Shown here piece after piece: positions 11,806 through 21,669 of a stretch of 64,000 bases of DNA (position 1 is its first letter; the number at the start of each line of letters is the position of its first letter). A program made the position numbers and the translations under genes. Source of the DNA: Scedosporium boydii (Eukaryota; Ascomycota; Sordariomycetes; Microascales; Microascaceae); NCBI GenBank assembly GCA_002221725.1, contig NJFT01000059.1:62001-126000 (forward strand), in the 5' to 3' direction. The notes beneath the pieces are model-generated. The model did no database searches, was not told the origin of the DNA, and worked only from the letters and a program-made list of their open reading frames with translations.

Positions 11806-11988
11806 ATGAAGGCTGTTATCTTTGATGGCCTGGACAAGGTTTCTATACAGGCCCGCTTGATTCCTAAGGGCATGTTTTCCTCGGGAGCAACTGCCCCAGT
11901 CTTCTCTATGTCCATGTTAATGCTTTATAGTGCAGCACAACCAAGACGTCATTGTGAAAGTTGGTTCCACAGCGCTGTGCGGCTCGCA
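11806..11988 (+). pseudogene. 5' fragment of a zinc-type alcohol dehydrogenase
   Basis: The fragment starts with ATG at 11806 and MKAVIFDGLDKVS, the usual opening of class III/threonine-type alcohol dehydrogenases. After about 70 bp in which a former intron probably lay, it continues with QDVIVKVGSTALCGS, the strand leading to the catalytic-zinc cysteine of this family. After CGS the similarity stops and the sequence runs straight into transporter-like sequence. Only the first 40 or so residues of a roughly 350-residue enzyme remain. Confidence 0.68.
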
Positions 11989-12668
11989 AGCGCTCTCTCT
12001 GGTCAGTGCTTTGGCAGTCTCCCTGATTCTAGATGCGTGGGGTCGTCCCCAAGGACTCGCGACAAGGCTATTCCCATGGGATGGTCGCCTTCGCCATGAT
12101 GGCGGCATCCAACAGTGTAGAGACCCACGCTGCTGCCCAGGTCTTCTTGTCAATAAGATTTGTCTGCTTCATCCCAAGTTTGCTGCATAGATAGGATAAG
12201 AGCAAAGCCGATGTATGTCCCAGGTCCTTCGGTGTCGGCTACACATTCGCCGTTTTTGTTTGAGACGCCTCTTCCCTCAAATCTCGAGCCCTTATCCTTG
12301 CCTTTGCTAGTTCCCTATATATTTTCACCACTTGGGTCAGCGGTCCCATGTTGCAGTCCCTCGTCGAACGTCCTGGATGGCGCAAGGGCTTCGGAATATT
12401 CGCCATTGCCATATCAGTCGTTCTTCATTTGTGCTGTTATACTGGAACCAGCGCAAGGCGAACAAGCTCGGACTACTGCCTGCTGATCCTGTTACACTCA
12501 GCTTGGCCATCGTCAAGAAGTACTGCATTGAGGTTGATAGGCTGGGGGTAATAACGTTGGCATCTGGAATGTCTCTCTTCCTCCTGCCGTCTAGCCCCTG
12601 GTCGTTCCAGCCGGACCGATGGCGCTCGGCCATGGCGTTATGTGCGCTCGTATTCGGAATGGCCATCA
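11989..12668 (+). pseudogene. Internal fragment of a siderophore-type MFS transporter, frameshifted
   Basis: Pieces in three frames line up with the middle of fungal siderophore-iron MFS transporters. They are LDAWGRPQG (the loop after TM2), then MMAASNSVETHAAAQVF near 12100-12150, then RPGWRKGFGIFAIAI, WNQRKANKLGLLPAD and the next segment with LASGMSLFLLP and ALVFGM up to about 12660. Moving between the pieces needs at least two frameshifts. N- and C-terminal parts are absent. The 5' end is fused to the alcohol dehydrogenase fragment. The 3' end meets the inverted ligase fragment at ATGGCCAT near 12661-12668. Confidence 0.72.
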
Positions 12669-12735
12669 CCACAAGGCCATAGATGTGACAGAAAGGAAGC
12701 ACGCCTAGAAGTACCTGAGTCTCAACGCTCAGTTT

Positions 12736-12740
12736 CCCGC
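12736..12740 (+). repeat. Target-site duplication, left
   Basis: CCCGC lies directly before the LTR and repeats at 13142-13146 directly after it. Confidence 0.85.
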
Positions 12741-13141
12741 TGTTATGGCACGGGGTAACCGCAGGGCCACATTAGGACAGAGGGGGCACTAGGATCACCT
12801 CAGAATGACAGAACCAGCACGGAAGACAGTCGTCACTCCAATTGGAGAGGTATGATGTGGTAAATAGGCTGGCTAGAGTATGCCTATAGAGCTATAGGTG
12901 TACTGAATCTAGAGTGTGAGATAAGGTTGGAATAGGGAAACTAAGAGGGGAACTTTCAGAGTAACGGAAGAGCTTGGGGGAAGATCATATGAGGAGCTGG
13001 AAAGAATATAAAAAGGGAGGATTCCAGAGGAAAAGAAGAAGGGGGAAATCAGCGATTAGTGACCCTTTCATACCAGACCCATACTCGATCTTCACTAGTC
13101 TTACTGTTCTCCTTCACTCTGTGACACGACCTACTCTTACA
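12741..13141 (+). mobile_element. Solo LTR of a retrotransposon, 401 bp
   Basis: The element begins TGTTATGG and ends CTCTTACA, with the TG...CA termini of LTRs, and is flanked by identical 5-bp repeats (CCCGC). It contains a TATA-like TATAAAAAGGG at 13007-13017, about 125 bp from the right end, which suggests the retroelement promoter pointed to the right. No internal domain or second LTR is present, so it is a solo LTR left by LTR-LTR recombination. It sits inside the ligase pseudogene between codons for G and K. The family (Gypsy or Copia) cannot be told from the LTR alone. Confidence 0.88.
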
Positions 13142-13146
13142 CCCGC
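13142..13146 (+). repeat. Target-site duplication, right
   Basis: CCCGC directly after the LTR matches 12736-12740. Confidence 0.85.
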
Positions 13147-14027
13147 GGGCAACTCCCTCGTATGCAGCAAGCTGTATGACATTGGCAATAACGTTGCAAT
13201 GTGAGGTCATGACCGCTTTCTATCCCAAAATTAGACATTAGAGAGATCAATGCACAACACATAGCAGAAAGGCACGTACGGGTAAGCCAGATGTTCCACT
13301 CGAGTAGCATAGATAAGCAACTTGTCTTGCTCCTTGGCCCTTTGACCACCTCGGGGGCTGAAGACCTGGCAGCCGTTTTCCTTCCGCAATCAGATCCTCG
13401 ATGGTGGCAAAGGGATACCCTTTCTTATCGTTAGGCATAGGAAGCAAGAAGATGCGGTCGTTATCCACACCCACAGCTCTCGCTGCCTTGAGAGCAACTT
13501 CCAAGGGGGGAGCACAAATGATGATAGCTTTGGCGTCGGAGGATCGAAGTTGATGCTCCAGCTCCCAGGCCGACAAAGCTGGGCTCACGGGTGTAACAAT
13601 TCCGTTTAGGCGATGAATAGCATGTGTTGCAGGGATATAGTCAACCTGGAGACCACGTCAGTGAGGCAGATACGGTAAAGGACGCATCGGGAAAAGACAA
13701 ACAGTGTTGACCGCGAATATTGCAACTACTCGATCCCATTCCGAAGCTTCGCAGTTGAAGTGAAGCCTCTTTCCTATAGCCCGCGCAAGATAGCTTTCTC
13801 GCATCTCCACCTCGGCCCCCGTATACGACCTCCCTGTCACACCGCAAGTGAAAGGATTTCTTGACGTTACCAGGTTGTACCGGCCGTACTTCTCGTTGTT
13901 CATGAACTCCGGTATACTAATAGAATCGAGTGGTTCTAAGATTTGGGTTAGGAGACGGCAAGGAAAGAAAGTGCGACCACTTACCCCTGTGCAGTTGGGG
14001 GACCCATGATGGTGATGTAAATGTCAT

Positions 14028-15382
14028 ATCGACAGACAGTTGCTGCGACGGAGAAGGGAGAAGGTGGTCATGGGCCGGAAGAAAAAGAACAGAGGTGGTA
14101 TTCGTAACAGAACCTGAAGTTCGGGCGGATAATAGAACAGTTAAATAAGAAAGAGGGGAAGGAGGGGGGCTCTGGGTTTCTGCAGTGAGTTAAATTATAC
14201 TTGCCTCGTAGTTTCTAGTCTTCCGCCGTTGCGTTATTTCCCCGTGTCAATACCGGGCTCTGGGATTGAGCAACACCTGCTCCTCGGGCATTTGGATAAG
14301 AGTTACATCCATGGTTCCGCCCTTGATTCGGCAAAGAACTATCACTTGTTGACCTAGTTAGCTGTGGGCTCTCGAGACTTAGGTCAGGCGCTGACCAGTT
14401 TCAGGACTCCCACAGAACGACTGTTGGTGTCCATTGTGGATAGTTCACTGGCGTTCGGCTCTGTCGGCTGAGAGACGTGTACGCAATGGGTTCCCTCGGC
14501 TCGGCAACAATGTCTTTCTTCCTCTTGTTTGGAGTGACGTATCACTCAAGTTTACCAATCTCGTCCAAATCCTGGCACAGCCAAATGGTCGTGGATTTCT
14601 GCCTCCGCGTTACAGAGACATCCTAATCTCGAACAGAGAGCATTTTTCAAACACTGCCAGGCCACGACGCCTAGCCTTTACAAGGCCACGCCTCCAATTT
14701 CGGAACAACTTCGCCAAGGAACAATACATAAGAGCAGTACATATAATACGCAGAAGCCACTAGTAATTTAGCAAGAGAGTATCTCTATAATCTCCACTAA
14801 CTTCAACCATGGTGACGATCTCAAAAACCACAGTCTCCGCGACGGACGGAGCAAATGTGGGTCCGAGGGAGGGACCACGGGTCATGCATTGTGATGTTAG
14901 GAGGCATGGAACTAGTCTACTTCGGAAACCTAATTTGCCGATGCACCGAAGCCGGTTCCGATGTGGGCCCGGCACGATCTTCATGTGCCACTCCGTCGGC
15001 GGGGAAAGCGGGTCCAAACCCGGCATGTGCCGTGCCCACATTCCACATTGATGTCTTGGTGTACGGTGTATCGCAGCTAGAATGTTGAACGAGTAGGCAT
15101 CATTGCGATGCCGCGGATAAAAAGTGATTAAGGACCATGGTCAATCACCTTTACCTCGGCAAGTCAAGGTAATGCAGATTTCTATCATGTCTATCTATCC
15201 ATAATCCCGGGTTAGCTGTGAGTTTCCCGGGGCCAAGGCTATTAGAGCTGTTTCAGTTCTAGTTTAAACAGCTAGAAAAAGCCCCTCCATCCCTCCTGAA
15301 GATTTCTGCTGTCATCGGGCCTTGTAACTCACTTACCAGGAACACGAAGTCTATCACAGCCTACGAATTTACTACATTCGCT
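14028..15382. other. Intergenic; nothing recognised
   Basis: This is the shared upstream region of the divergent ligase pseudogene (left) and acyl-CoA dehydrogenase (right). Short open frames on both strands show no family signature. Confidence 0.4.
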
Positions 15383-17275
15383 ATGAATACTCCCTCAAGC
15401 TCGACTGCTGGCTTTTTTCAGGCCCCGCCCGTTGTGCCAAACCAATTTCACGATGACGCCGCGTTGAACCGCGCGTTGAACCTCTTCCTGCATAAATCCG
15501 TCCAAGATTCTGTTAGCGAGGATCTCTCCACCTTTGGTGACAGCGTCCTCTCTCCACAAGTCATGGGCTGGATCCTCGATGCTGAACGCAACACTCCATA
15601 CGTCAAGACATTCGATACGTGGGGACGCCGCCGGGACGAGCTCATCACTACCGAAGGATGGCGGAAGTTGCAGGACTTCGGCATAGCTGAGGGCATGGCT
15701 GCAATTCCCTACGAAAACCGCTATGCGGAGTACTCTCGGGTTTATCACTGTGCTAAATACGTCCTCTGGTGCGGAAGCGCTGCCTGGGTGAACTGTCCAA
15801 CATTGATGGTTGACGGTGTGGCGAGCCTGCTTCGGAAGCACCTGAGAGACCCACAGCTTCCGCACGACCAACGACCTGTGCTGCGAAGCGCCTATGAGAG
15901 GCTCGTTAGCAGGGACCCCACCATTGCGTGGACGACAGGTCAGTGGATGACGGAGAGACCTGGTGGCAGCGATGTCAGCAGGACGGAGTCGATTGCCGCT
16001 TATCGCCCTGACCAAAAGCTCGCCGTCAAGGCATCTGATGGGAATGACCTTGGGCCCTGGCGTATCGACGGGTTCAAGTGGTTCAGCAGCGCGACCGACG
16101 CGAACATGATGGTGATGCTGGCACGAACTCCCAAGGGTATCAGCACCTTTCTTGCACCTATGAGACGATTTCTGCTGCAACCGGATGTCCTCGGAAACGA
16201 TACAGAGTTGAATGGCGTGCACATCCAGCGTCTGAAGAACAAGCTTGGCACAAGAGCTCTCCCCACGGCCGAACTCGAACTCAAGGGGGTCCGCGCCTGG
16301 CTCATTGGCCAGGACGGACGTGGCACCAAGGAAATCGCCACCGTCCTCAACATCGCCAGGGTTCACAATGGCCTCACAGCAATAGGGCTTTGGGGCCGCG
16401 CCCTTGGCGTCGTGCGTGCCTTTACAAAGGTCCGCAAAATCGGTCAACAACCATTGTTTGAGCGGACCTCTTTCATGCGCAGTCTAGCTCGGATGCACGT
16501 TGAATACAGAAGCAATGTGCTATTCAACTTTTTGGTCTGCAGCCTCCTGGGGGTGTCTGAACAACCAATGATTGCCGACTTCACAGGAACGCCCGGCGTT
16601 GGAGCCCACGGAGTAGGCAAAGTCCCTGGGCTCAAGAATGCCGAAATGGCGCAACACCTCCTTCGCGTCTTGACTCCCGTCCTTAAGGGGCATTGCTGCA
16701 AAACCGCAATCTCGGGTTTGCAAGAGTGCATGGAATGCTTGGGTGGCGTCGGGTACCTTGAAAACGACGACATGCAGTATAACCTGGCGCGACTCTACCG
16801 CGATGCTAATGTCATGCCTATTTGGGAAGGGACTACGGACATGATGGCCGACGACTCGGTCCTGCGTGTACTTCACGGGAAACCGCGGCAGCAAGTTATG
16901 GCCGCCCTGGAGGACTGGGTTTCGACAGTTTTGAAATTGGTGCGCCGCACCAGGATGTTCGAGCTGCAGTGCGACGCTGTTGCGGGTTGGTGGTCCAATC
17001 TGAGAACCTCGGTGGAGGAGGCCACCAGAGAAGAAGCCGAGATGAAATCTCGCGCCGCAATGGATTGTCTAGTGGACATTGTGCAGGGCTTGCTTTTGTT
17101 GCTAGATGCTATCAGCGACGGGGACGAGGTGGCGAGACTAGTCGCCGAATCTTGGTTCATGGATAAGACGGGCAGCACTATTCTCGTGAGGCGGGACTGG
17201 AAGGACCAGGTTGAAGCTGATTTCAAGATTGTCTTGGGTGTTGAACATGCACGGAACGGAAACGCTAAATTGTGA
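15383..17275 (+). CDS. AidB-type acyl-CoA dehydrogenase
   Basis: This is an uninterrupted 630-codon frame from ATG 15383. It belongs to the acyl-CoA dehydrogenase superfamily, flavin enzymes that oxidise acyl-CoA thioesters at the alpha-beta bond. The central WMTERPGGSDVSRTE and the C-terminal ECMECLGGVGYLEN followed by RLYRDANVMPIWEGTTDMM are characteristic of the AidB/isovaleryl-CoA-dehydrogenase-like branch, whose members have a longer C-terminal helical extension, as here (about 90 residues after the last motif). No signal or transit peptide is evident, and there is no clear SKL-type peroxisomal end (it ends NAKL). It lies beside an acyl-CoA ligase relic and between the two tRNA-Leu copies, so a former pair acting on acyl-CoAs is possible but not shown. 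Confidence 0.88.
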   Translation: MNTPSSSTAGFFQAPPVVPNQFHDDAALNRALNLFLHKSVQDSVSEDLSTFGDSVLSPQVMGWILDAERNTPYVKTFDTWGRRRDELITTEGWRKLQDFGIAEGMAAIPYENRYAEYSRVYHCAKYVLWCGSAAWVNCPTLMVDGVASLLRKHLRDPQLPHDQRPVLRSAYERLVSRDPTIAWTTGQWMTERPGGSDVSRTESIAAYRPDQKLAVKASDGNDLGPWRIDGFKWFSSATDANMMVMLARTPKGISTFLAPMRRFLLQPDVLGNDTELNGVHIQRLKNKLGTRALPTAELELKGVRAWLIGQDGRGTKEIATVLNIARVHNGLTAIGLWGRALGVVRAFTKVRKIGQQPLFERTSFMRSLARMHVEYRSNVLFNFLVCSLLGVSEQPMIADFTGTPGVGAHGVGKVPGLKNAEMAQHLLRVLTPVLKGHCCKTAISGLQECMECLGGVGYLENDDMQYNLARLYRDANVMPIWEGTTDMMADDSVLRVLHGKPRQQVMAALEDWVSTVLKLVRRTRMFELQCDAVAGWWSNLRTSVEEATREEAEMKSRAAMDCLVDIVQGLLLLLDAISDGDEVARLVAESWFMDKTGSTILVRRDWKDQVEADFKIVLGVEHARNGNAKL

Positions 17276-17772
17276 CTTCGCAGATCGCATTATAAGTGGA
17301 TGTCCAAACTAACACAATTTATTCCATTATTTTACAAGTTTCGGCGTTCTGCTTCTCGTAAACCGTCTGGAGGATGCTCGACGGCGGATCACTGGAAGGC
17401 GACGATCTCTGTATGAATACCCAAGGCACAAGAGCTCATATGTTTAGCCCAACGACTCTTCACAATGACCCATCTCTAACAGAAGTCGATGGTATGGGAC
17501 GGCACTCCGTTATTTGATAGTTTACAGCCTCGTGGGGTGTCCGGGAAGACCCTGGATACATCGACCAGTAGCAAAACAGTGAAGCTAGGGAAGTGGATCT
17601 AGACAGAACAATACTACATACTACAGTATAGACTAGGATTCGGACTTTGTAGATAGTGGTTCCCGAAAACCGCGTAAAAAAAGTCCCCCATTCGACGAAA
17701 ACAGTTCTATAAAAATAGTGCATTTACGATTAATCATTAATACTCTGAGACACTGTCTAGTGCATTTTGTGC
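17276..17772. other. Intergenic
   Basis: The stretch holds the 3' flank of the acyl-CoA dehydrogenase gene. From about 17675 it holds sequence resembling 9478-9520, the outer part of the tRNA-region duplication. Confidence 0.4.
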
Positions 17773-17902
17773 TGGAGTTGTATCTAGCAATCTAAGAGCC
17801 CAAGTTTCAACGAATTGGCAGAATGGCCGAGCGGTCTAAGGCGCTGCACTCAAGAACAATCTTTCCAGAGAAAATTTGGCTTTGCAGTTTCGAAAGAAGC
17901 AT
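17773..17902 (+). repeat. Right copy of tRNA-Leu duplicated segment
   Basis: Direct repeat of 9668-9797 (125 of 130 positions identical, no gap). It includes 5' flank and most of the intact tRNA gene. Confidence 0.9.
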
Positions 17903-17925
17903 GGGTTCGAATCCCATTTCTGTCA
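17817..17925 (+). tRNA. tRNA-Leu(CAA) with intron
   Basis: The acceptor stem GGCAGAA pairs with TTCTGTC (one G-T pair). The D arm contains GGCCGAGCGGTCTAAGG, the anticodon stem CTGCA pairs with TGCAG, and the loop carries CAA. A roughly 27-nt intron follows the anticodon. The long variable arm is that of a class II tRNA, and the T arm is ATGGG-TTCGAAT-CCCAT. The discriminator base is A at 17925. A T run (TTTTTTTT from about 17935) supplies a pol III terminator. A and B boxes are both good. Confidence 0.93.
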
Positions 17926-19904
17926 TTCTTCATTTTTTTTTCTTTTTCTCCGCCCTATCTTTTTTGTTTCTACTTTTCTTTTCATTTAAATTATTACTTC
18001 TCTCTCAATTCTTTTTCTTTCTTTTTTCCTCTTTTCTTTTCGGCATTTTTACATCATGTTCCTGCCAATACTTGAACTACTTGTTTCCTGGAAATCAAAC
18101 GAAAACTGAATATTATCCTCCTGCGGCTCAGGGGTGATTCACCGACTCTTCGATAATTTAGTCATCTGAATCAAGACGAGGACTATGCAGGCCGGATGCC
18201 GCTGAGTTTTACTGCGAGAGAGCAGCCATGAGGCCATGGCGGCGCTACTGCTGGCAACGGGCGAGGCTCCCCTGCCGTTGTTCCTTGTCAACCTTCGCCC
18301 AGCGATCTTCACCTTACCCGCTCTAAATAAGATCTATTACTCTCGCGGCCCCCTCGTATACACCACCTTTAGCTTCCTTGGCTTGGATTCCAAAATTCAT
18401 CCGACTGAAATCAGGATGCATATGTTTTGGATGGCTCTAATTTTTGCCTGCCCGAGCGCCGAGGGAGGGCGGAACTGTGAGCTAGGCTTTTCCGCTCCGC
18501 GGTCGCACTGCTGTTCCGGGCGGGCCACGGACCCTATATCATTCGGCCTTCTGTATAATTTAAAATCACCGAGTTCCCTTCCCGCCCGCATTATACGCAC
18601 GTAGAGGATCAAATTGTCAATGCAACAGGAGAAGTGGCCGCACCTTAATCGGGCCTGAACCCATTATTGATGAGCGCACTTCGGGATCACTCAGCTATGA
18701 GGACCGCCAGTCATCAATCTAAATGCCACATTTATCGTATGTGCTGCTGCTCTTTCACGCTCTAGGAGAGCAAGGTTCACCGGAATCCTGAAGGATGGGA
18801 AGTAGGGCGTCGGTAACATTGGTCTTACTGAGAACGGCCGCCATAGATACGGGGGAGATTTTGGTCAGCCAAATCGGTACGTGGCAATGTCCTCCTCGGA
18901 GAAGGGATCTAGATGCAGCCATTGGAAGGGTTGCCTAGGTAAGGTCCTAGGCTCGCCTGAGAGGGCCGCATCTGTAGGGAGCGGGATTTCCAACTGGAAT
19001 ACTTCATTCTGGACTACCCATGTCCAGGCAAGCTGAATTCTCTGTCTTCCTTGCATGTTTTGGCAGCAGGGAGGTGTCATGAGTAATACAATCTTGAGGG
19101 CTCGCTCTACTCATGGGAAAGGGACGTTCTGCAGGGGCTTACATGCGGAAAGTATAGTGTCTTATGCAAAGCTGTGGCAAACATTGGGACATGATGAGAA
19201 ATCAAAACTCAAACACCGGATTACAATTTAGAACCTATCTCGCAAGAGATACCCCTTACGCATAGTTTCCGAGATTGGGATTTTTGTTTCTTTTGGGGGT
19301 GGGGCCAGAGAGAAAACAAGCTTTTGCGGTCCTTCATGATGCCGTGCCGTGTCATCCCGTCTCTGCTGTTCAACTGCCACGCCACCGACTGCAGATGGAC
19401 CATGGTTTGGGTCGTTCAAGTGGGTGGCGGGTGTTCTCATGGGCCGTCCGAACCGAGCCACGGCCTCGACTCAATGGTTCACCGACCGCCTAGTACCTTT
19501 GCTTCCGCACTTCCGTCGGTGTATTGAGTCAGTAATCGTACAGCATGTGGAATCATTTTTTCCTAAGGTGCTCCTTCGTGGGTGGGTTTCCATGACGCGG
19601 CATTAACTTGATATCATTTCAGGATACTGGGGCGCAGAATAGAAACAAGCATCGCAACTGGCGAGCTTCCTCAATGAGGAGGGGCTTCATGGTTGATCCC
19701 TTTCTTGTGAGTGATCCCTTGCATATGGCCCTTAGTAGTGTGTCACCGATTCTAGCATCCTAGGCTCGCGAATATAAAAGGGTGAGTATCCGGCCGCTCC
19801 AACCAAGGTAACAGAAACAAGTCTCCAGCGGTCGGAGCTTCTCAACAAAAAGACAGGCCAAAATATTCCCAACAAGACTTCTCTATCCCAACTAAGCCTC
19901 CGAA
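17926..19904. other. Intergenic; pyrimidine-rich start, otherwise nothing recognised
   Basis: Positions 17926-18060 are extremely T/C-rich on the plus strand. Beyond that there are only short open frames with no family signature. Confidence 0.4.
19773..19780 (+). promoter_or_regulatory. TATA box of the small secreted protein gene
   Basis: TATAAAAG lies 125 nt before the ATG at 19905, a usual distance for a fungal TATA element plus a short leader. Confidence 0.5.
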
Positions 19905-20254
19905 ATGCGCGCCATAGTTCTCTTCATTGCCAGTGCGGCTGCCGTGGCGGTCAACCCGCTGTTTCAGCATTCTCATCCACTCGAACGCCGCCAGGGTTCT
20001 TGTTTGGGCGGCAGCTACGACTCATGCGTAAGCTTCTGCTGTCAGTTTGGCTATCAGTGTCCTTGCCCCGCCACCGGTAACTGCGTAAGTTGTTCTTGAT
20101 CTTGATTCTTCAACGCCATGTCGACATTGACGGGGGATTTCAACGCGTTCTAACTCATCTTGGCTAGGATGCTGATTGCTACTGTGGCGTCTTCTGCGAT
20201 GACAACGGTGGCGGTGACGACCCTGGCGATGATGACGGTCCAGGTGACGAATGA
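19905..20254 (+). CDS. Small secreted cysteine-rich protein, 88 aa
   Basis: Two exons, 19905-20084 and 20168-20254, are joined in phase across an 83-nt intron (GTAAGT...CTAG). Residues 1-16 are a short hydrophobic signal peptide (MRAIVLFIASAAAVAV). A dibasic RR at about 29-30 looks like a Kex2-type cut. The mature part holds ten cysteines within about 37 residues, including a CC pair, a CPC and a CYC. It ends in a Gly/Asp-rich acidic tail of about 18 residues. This layout (signal, propeptide, dense cysteines) is typical of effector-like or antimicrobial fungal peptides. I do not recognise a specific family. A TATA box precedes it. It is convergent with the defensin gene 1.4 kb away. Confidence 0.75.
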
Positions 20255-21669
20255 TCTGGTGATGGGTTGATAAAGGATAAAGGATGACTCGGGGGTTTTC
20301 AATGTTGGCTGGGTCGTATAGGTGAATGGCATTAGGCTGGGCTGCACCACAAAAAATACATGTATCTGTCGGGAAGGAACTACATACATAAAGAAATGTC
20401 ACAGATATCCTTGGCTGCTCTCAAAGCTAGAGCCACCGCCAAACTCGTTGTCTTGCTAGGTCCGCAAAACGTTGTGGGGACAGGGATGAGCTTTGTCATG
20501 CCAAGACCGTATATATGCCTCTTGAGTGGGGAGCAAAAGGTTCAAATTCCGTCCACGTCGTAGCTCTGGCCCTCGGCACCTTGTCTACGGTCTCTCTGTC
20601 GATTATATTTGGCCAGTTATGAAATACGCCCGCGCCACTAGGCTAAGTTTTGATCGCTTCCTTCTACCTAGCAGAAATACAAAACACCCCCTTTCGTCCA
20701 AGATCCACCAGGCTTGCCAACGTCAACTCATGCTAATCGTCTGCGGCCTATTCGCAAGCATCTCCCGGATCATCCTTGCCAAGACGGTCCGGGCCGACAT
20801 CAAAGGGTACGAGGACAGTTCGACGGAAGAGGCTAAACTGAAGCGGCTCTAGTAGGTAGGCGGGGGCCAAGCTAGACTTTTCTTCCAACGGCAGGTCTAC
20901 CAGAATACGTTATGGTCCAAAATTTCTCTACAATAAACCATATATGCATGAAAGGACTATACTCAGCCACCTCGTTAAGTACGTAAACCTTGGTGATGGC
21001 GATAACACCACTCCGAGTTTCTCCTGTCTAACGCCTCTTCCTCTCGGAGCAGTGAAACCCTTCGCACATACGTAAGATAACAAGTAATTAGCAGATGTGA
21101 AACGCGGGGGCCTGGGCGAGCAAGCGAAGAAATTCTATAATTCTAAACATTCTAGGTATCCGGACAACTCGGCTTGAAAATGGCGGAGCACTCGAGGAGA
21201 AAACAGGAAGCTTTGCCACGTGAGGAACGGTACGTATGTACGGACGGAATGATGAAATATCACCTTTCTCAACAACGGAAGAAGATGACACAAAGCATAA
21301 ACGTCTGCCTGCTACAGTTGCTACTGTAAATAAAACCCACAGATTAGGTCAAAACGAAGGTAAGATGATGAGTAAGCCTAAAGTTTAGTAGGATAACCTT
21401 GCAGTTGAAAGACAAAATCCCCAAACGAGTGTGCAGTAATATCTCGACTCTTTCCCCAACCTCCGGACCCTGACGCCTCTTGTAAAATCCTAAAATGCTT
21501 GACAAAGAAAGACAAAGGATCACTGATGTGTGCCCAAGACGCCAAACCATCCCCTTTAGTCCCACCTGATGCAATAAACAGCAACCGGATCAGCCAAGCT
21601 AGTTGAACGAAGAGATAAATCGAGTATAGAAGTCTATACTTCGGGCTAGAGTTGCTCGGATTTCATCCT
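20255..21669. other. Intergenic between two convergent small secreted protein genes
   Basis: No gene is recognised. A 108-codon frame at 20526-20852 starts with ATG but shows no family signature. Confidence 0.4.

Larger units (their letters stand above)
12661..14027 (-). pseudogene. 4-coumarate:CoA-ligase-like (AMP-binding) gene, 3'-truncated and split by a solo LTR
   Basis: The 5' part is well preserved. Exons are 14027-13985, 13935-13703, 13645-13280 and 13219 onward, all in phase, with short GT-AG introns. It reads RYGRYN and TGRSYTG (N-terminus), VSPALSAWELEHQL, then the AMP-binding P-loop SSGTSGLP and the following TSHCNVIANV. At GVARG the frame enters a 401-bp LTR. On its far side it resumes at KLSVETQVLLGVLPFCHIYGLVV, again typical of this family. 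It ends at about 12661, where it abuts an inverted MFS fragment. The C-terminal half, about 300 residues including the catalytic lysine domain, is missing. Known relatives activate aromatic or fatty acids as CoA thioesters; this copy cannot. Confidence 0.85.

Noticed and set aside
12741..13141. Starship-type element or other large cargo element
   Set aside because: No tyrosine-recombinase captain gene is visible in the window; the only bounded element is the solo LTR.
15395..16450. 351-codon antisense frame
   Set aside because: It is the shadow of the acyl-CoA dehydrogenase gene; no protein signature of its own.
17815..18137. Open frames of 86 and 104 codons at the tRNA
   Set aside because: They are read through the tRNA-Leu gene and the T-rich stretch after it.
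18236..18604. 122-codon ATG frame
   Set aside because: No recognisable motif and no support from context.
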